The translations under genes were made by a program, and so were the position numbers. 64,000 nt of DNA from Pseudomicrostroma phylloplanum (taxonomy: Eukaryota; Basidiomycota; Exobasidiomycetes; Microstromatales): NCBI GenBank assembly GCA_039545275.1, contig BCHS01000004.1:945078-1009077 (forward strand), given 5' to 3'. Positions 62,682 to 64,000 of this stretch are shown here, piece after piece (position 1 is the stretch's first letter; each line of letters opens with the position of its first letter). The notes beneath the pieces are model-generated. The model was not told where the DNA came from. It ran no database searches and saw nothing but the letters and a program-made list of their open reading frames with translations.

Positions 62682-64000
62682 CTACTGCACCATCGGCTGT
62701 GGCCGCGGGTAGACGACGACTCTACCGTCCCCACCACCTTTCCGCCTGTTCATCGTCGCCTGCCTGATCGCCGTGAGCAAGTCGAGTTTCCTGAGTGGCT
62801 TGGAGCAGTAGTCGTCCATTCCACTAGCCAGACACCTCTCCTTGTCTCCCTTCATCGCATGCGCAGTGAGTGCGATGATCGGTGTGCGACCCGCCTTTGT
62901 CTCCTCTTCAAAGATGCGGATGCTCTTGGTAGCCTCGATTCCGCTCATCACCGGCATGCTCACGTCCATGAGCACAACGTCGTACCGCCGGGCCATGACC
63001 GCCTCCACGGCCTGCTTGCCGTCCGAGACGGTCTGCACCTTGTGGCCCTCGCGCTCCAGCATGCGACGCGCAATGACGATGTTCACGCGATTGTCCTCGC
63101 AGAGGAGAATGTCGTACACTTCCTCCTTGTTGCCCTCGGAGATGATGGCTGCCGATGACTCGAGGGATGCCCATAGAGCGTAGGATAAATCCGCCGGTGT
63201 CGTGGGAGTGTTGATGTACGAGGAGATGCCGTGGTCTAAACAGTATGTCAAGTTGAGCGTCAACATCGAGGGCGACACCAAGTTGATGGGAATGTACCTC
63301 AAATGTTCCACTGTCCTCAGATCCTCCACCACCGTCAGCGAGTCTGCAATGATGGCGTCGATTCTGGGCATCGCCTTGCTCTTCTGGAACGCCTCCTCGA
63401 TGCTGTGCACCGTGAACGGCTGCAAACCAAGCTCGATGAGCATCTTTTCAACTCCCGTAGAGTCCCGGAGCGTATCAAGATAGAAGATGTTCCGACCAGC
63501 AAAGGTCTGCATCTTGTCCAAGACCTGATCCTTGCCCAAGTCGTCGATCTTGACGACCATTGTGAAGAAGAAGTCGGAGCCGTGACCGAAGTTCGATCTC
63601 ACCCAGAGGTCACCGCCCATCAAGTTGACCAGGCGTCTGGAGATGGACAGTCCAAGACCAGTACCGCCGTACTTCCTCGTCGTCGACCCATCGGCCTGGC
63701 AGAAGGTATCGAAGATGACGTCGAGCTTGTCCTGCTTGATACCGATACCCGAGTCCGAGGCGCAGAACTCCAGCATGGCCTCCGAGGGCGAGATCATCTT
63801 GGCCAATGTACACTTCAAGGCGACACGGCCTCCGGCGTCGGTGAACTTGACTGCGTTGCCGATCAGGTTGGTGATGATCTGCTTGAGCCTCAGAGCATCT
63901 CCTACGAGGGGGTCGGGCACGTCCGGCGCCACCTCGTACATCAGGTTGAGCTTCTTTTGAGTAGCTCGGACGGACAGGGTCTTGAGGACAGAGAAGACGA
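62682..64000 (-). CDS. NIK1: Hybrid histidine kinase, C-terminal part (group III / Nik1-like)
   Basis: Only the last ~440 codons are in the window; the gene continues past 64000. In order: N-box LKQIITNLIGNAVKFT, G1 DSGIGIKQDKLD, F-box region FDTFCQADGSTTRKYG, G2 GGTGLGLSISRRL, then a pseudo-receiver-like stretch (FAGRNIFYLDTLRDSTGVEKML) and a full receiver domain with acidic pair EDN, phospho-acceptor Asp in DVVLMDVSMPVMSG, ALTAH and a conserved Lys in CSKPLRK. The SMPVMSGIEATKSIR and DYCSKPLR blocks suggest the HAMP-repeat osmosensor class acting on the HOG pathway, but the diagnostic N-terminus is not visible. Receiver reads LLCEDNRVN rather than the usual LAEDN. The start lies outside the window. 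Confidence 0.85.
   Translation of the reverse strand, partial: VFSVLKTLSVRATQKKLNLMYEVAPDVPDPLVGDALRLKQIITNLIGNAVKFTDAGGRVALKCTLAKMISPSEAMLEFCASDSGIGIKQDKLDVIFDTFCQADGSTTRKYGGTGLGLSISRRLVNLMGGDLWVRSNFGHGSDFFFTMVVKIDDLGKDQVLDKMQTFAGRNIFYLDTLRDSTGVEKMLIELGLQPFTVHSIEEAFQKSKAMPRIDAIIADSLTVVEDLRTVEHLRYIPINLVSPSMLTLNLTYCLDHGISSYINTPTTPADLSYALWASLESSAAIISEGNKEEVYDILLCEDNRVNIVIARRMLEREGHKVQTVSDGKQAVEAVMARRYDVVLMDVSMPVMSGIEATKSIRIFEEETKAGRTPIIALTAHAMKGDKERCLASGMDDYCSKPLRKLDLLTAIRQATMNRRKGGGDGRVVVYPRPQPMVQ

Overview
The window is nuclear DNA from a fungus, almost certainly a basidiomycete and most likely in or near Ustilaginomycotina (smut or Exobasidiomycete relatives). Evidence: GC-rich, tightly packed genes on both strands; short spliceosomal introns with GTGAGT/GTAAGT donors and pyrimidine-AG acceptors; a Kpp4/Ubc4-type MAPKKK with SAM and RA domains; a CalA-type secretory lipase; and long Ser/Ala/Gly-rich disordered regions. 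The species cannot be named from the sequence alone. No rRNA, tRNA, CRISPR array or transposon was recognised.

Layout. 1-13 kb: UBC6-type E2 (partial, -), monopolin Csm1/Pcs1 (+), NCS1 purine-cytosine permease (-), KRE6/SKN1 beta-glucan synthesis protein (-), and a large coiled-coil tail-anchored protein (-). 13-27 kb: SmgGDS-like armadillo protein (+), an unrecognised 830-residue protein (+), ribosomal protein L26/uL24 (+), and a Met30/SconB F-box WD40 protein (+). 27-36 kb: PCI protein of the CSN12/THP1 family (-), mitochondrial ABC transporter Atm1 (+), membrane-anchored calcineurin-like phosphatase (-), and two tandem copies of an unrecognised small gene (-,-). 36-50 kb: MKK1/2-type MAPKK (+), AAAP amino-acid transporter (+), phytanoyl-CoA dioxygenase-like protein (+), NAD kinase with a giant acidic tail (-), dynamitin (-), and INO80 subunit Ies6 (+). 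50-64 kb: small single-span membrane protein (-), Ste11-type MAPKKK (+), secreted lipase (+), FMN-dependent monooxygenase (-), and a group-III-like hybrid histidine kinase (partial, -).

Most genes are housekeeping and unrelated to one another. There is a loose signalling theme: cell-wall-integrity MAPKK, pheromone/filamentation MAPKKK and osmosensing histidine kinase, plus a beta-glucan synthesis protein. There is also a nutrient theme: two permeases with GATA-type motifs upstream, Met30 sulphur control, and a lipase.

The two least ordinary items are: (1) the roughly 1-kb tandem duplication at 34.2-36.0 kb, carrying a gene family I do not recognise together with its upstream DNA; and (2) a three-copy, ~106-bp degenerate repeat upstream of the lipase, in which each copy carries a TCCGNCGGA-type palindrome that suggests a zinc-cluster activator array. 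All exon structures are read by eye from splice signals and protein-family continuity, so junctions may be off by a few bases.
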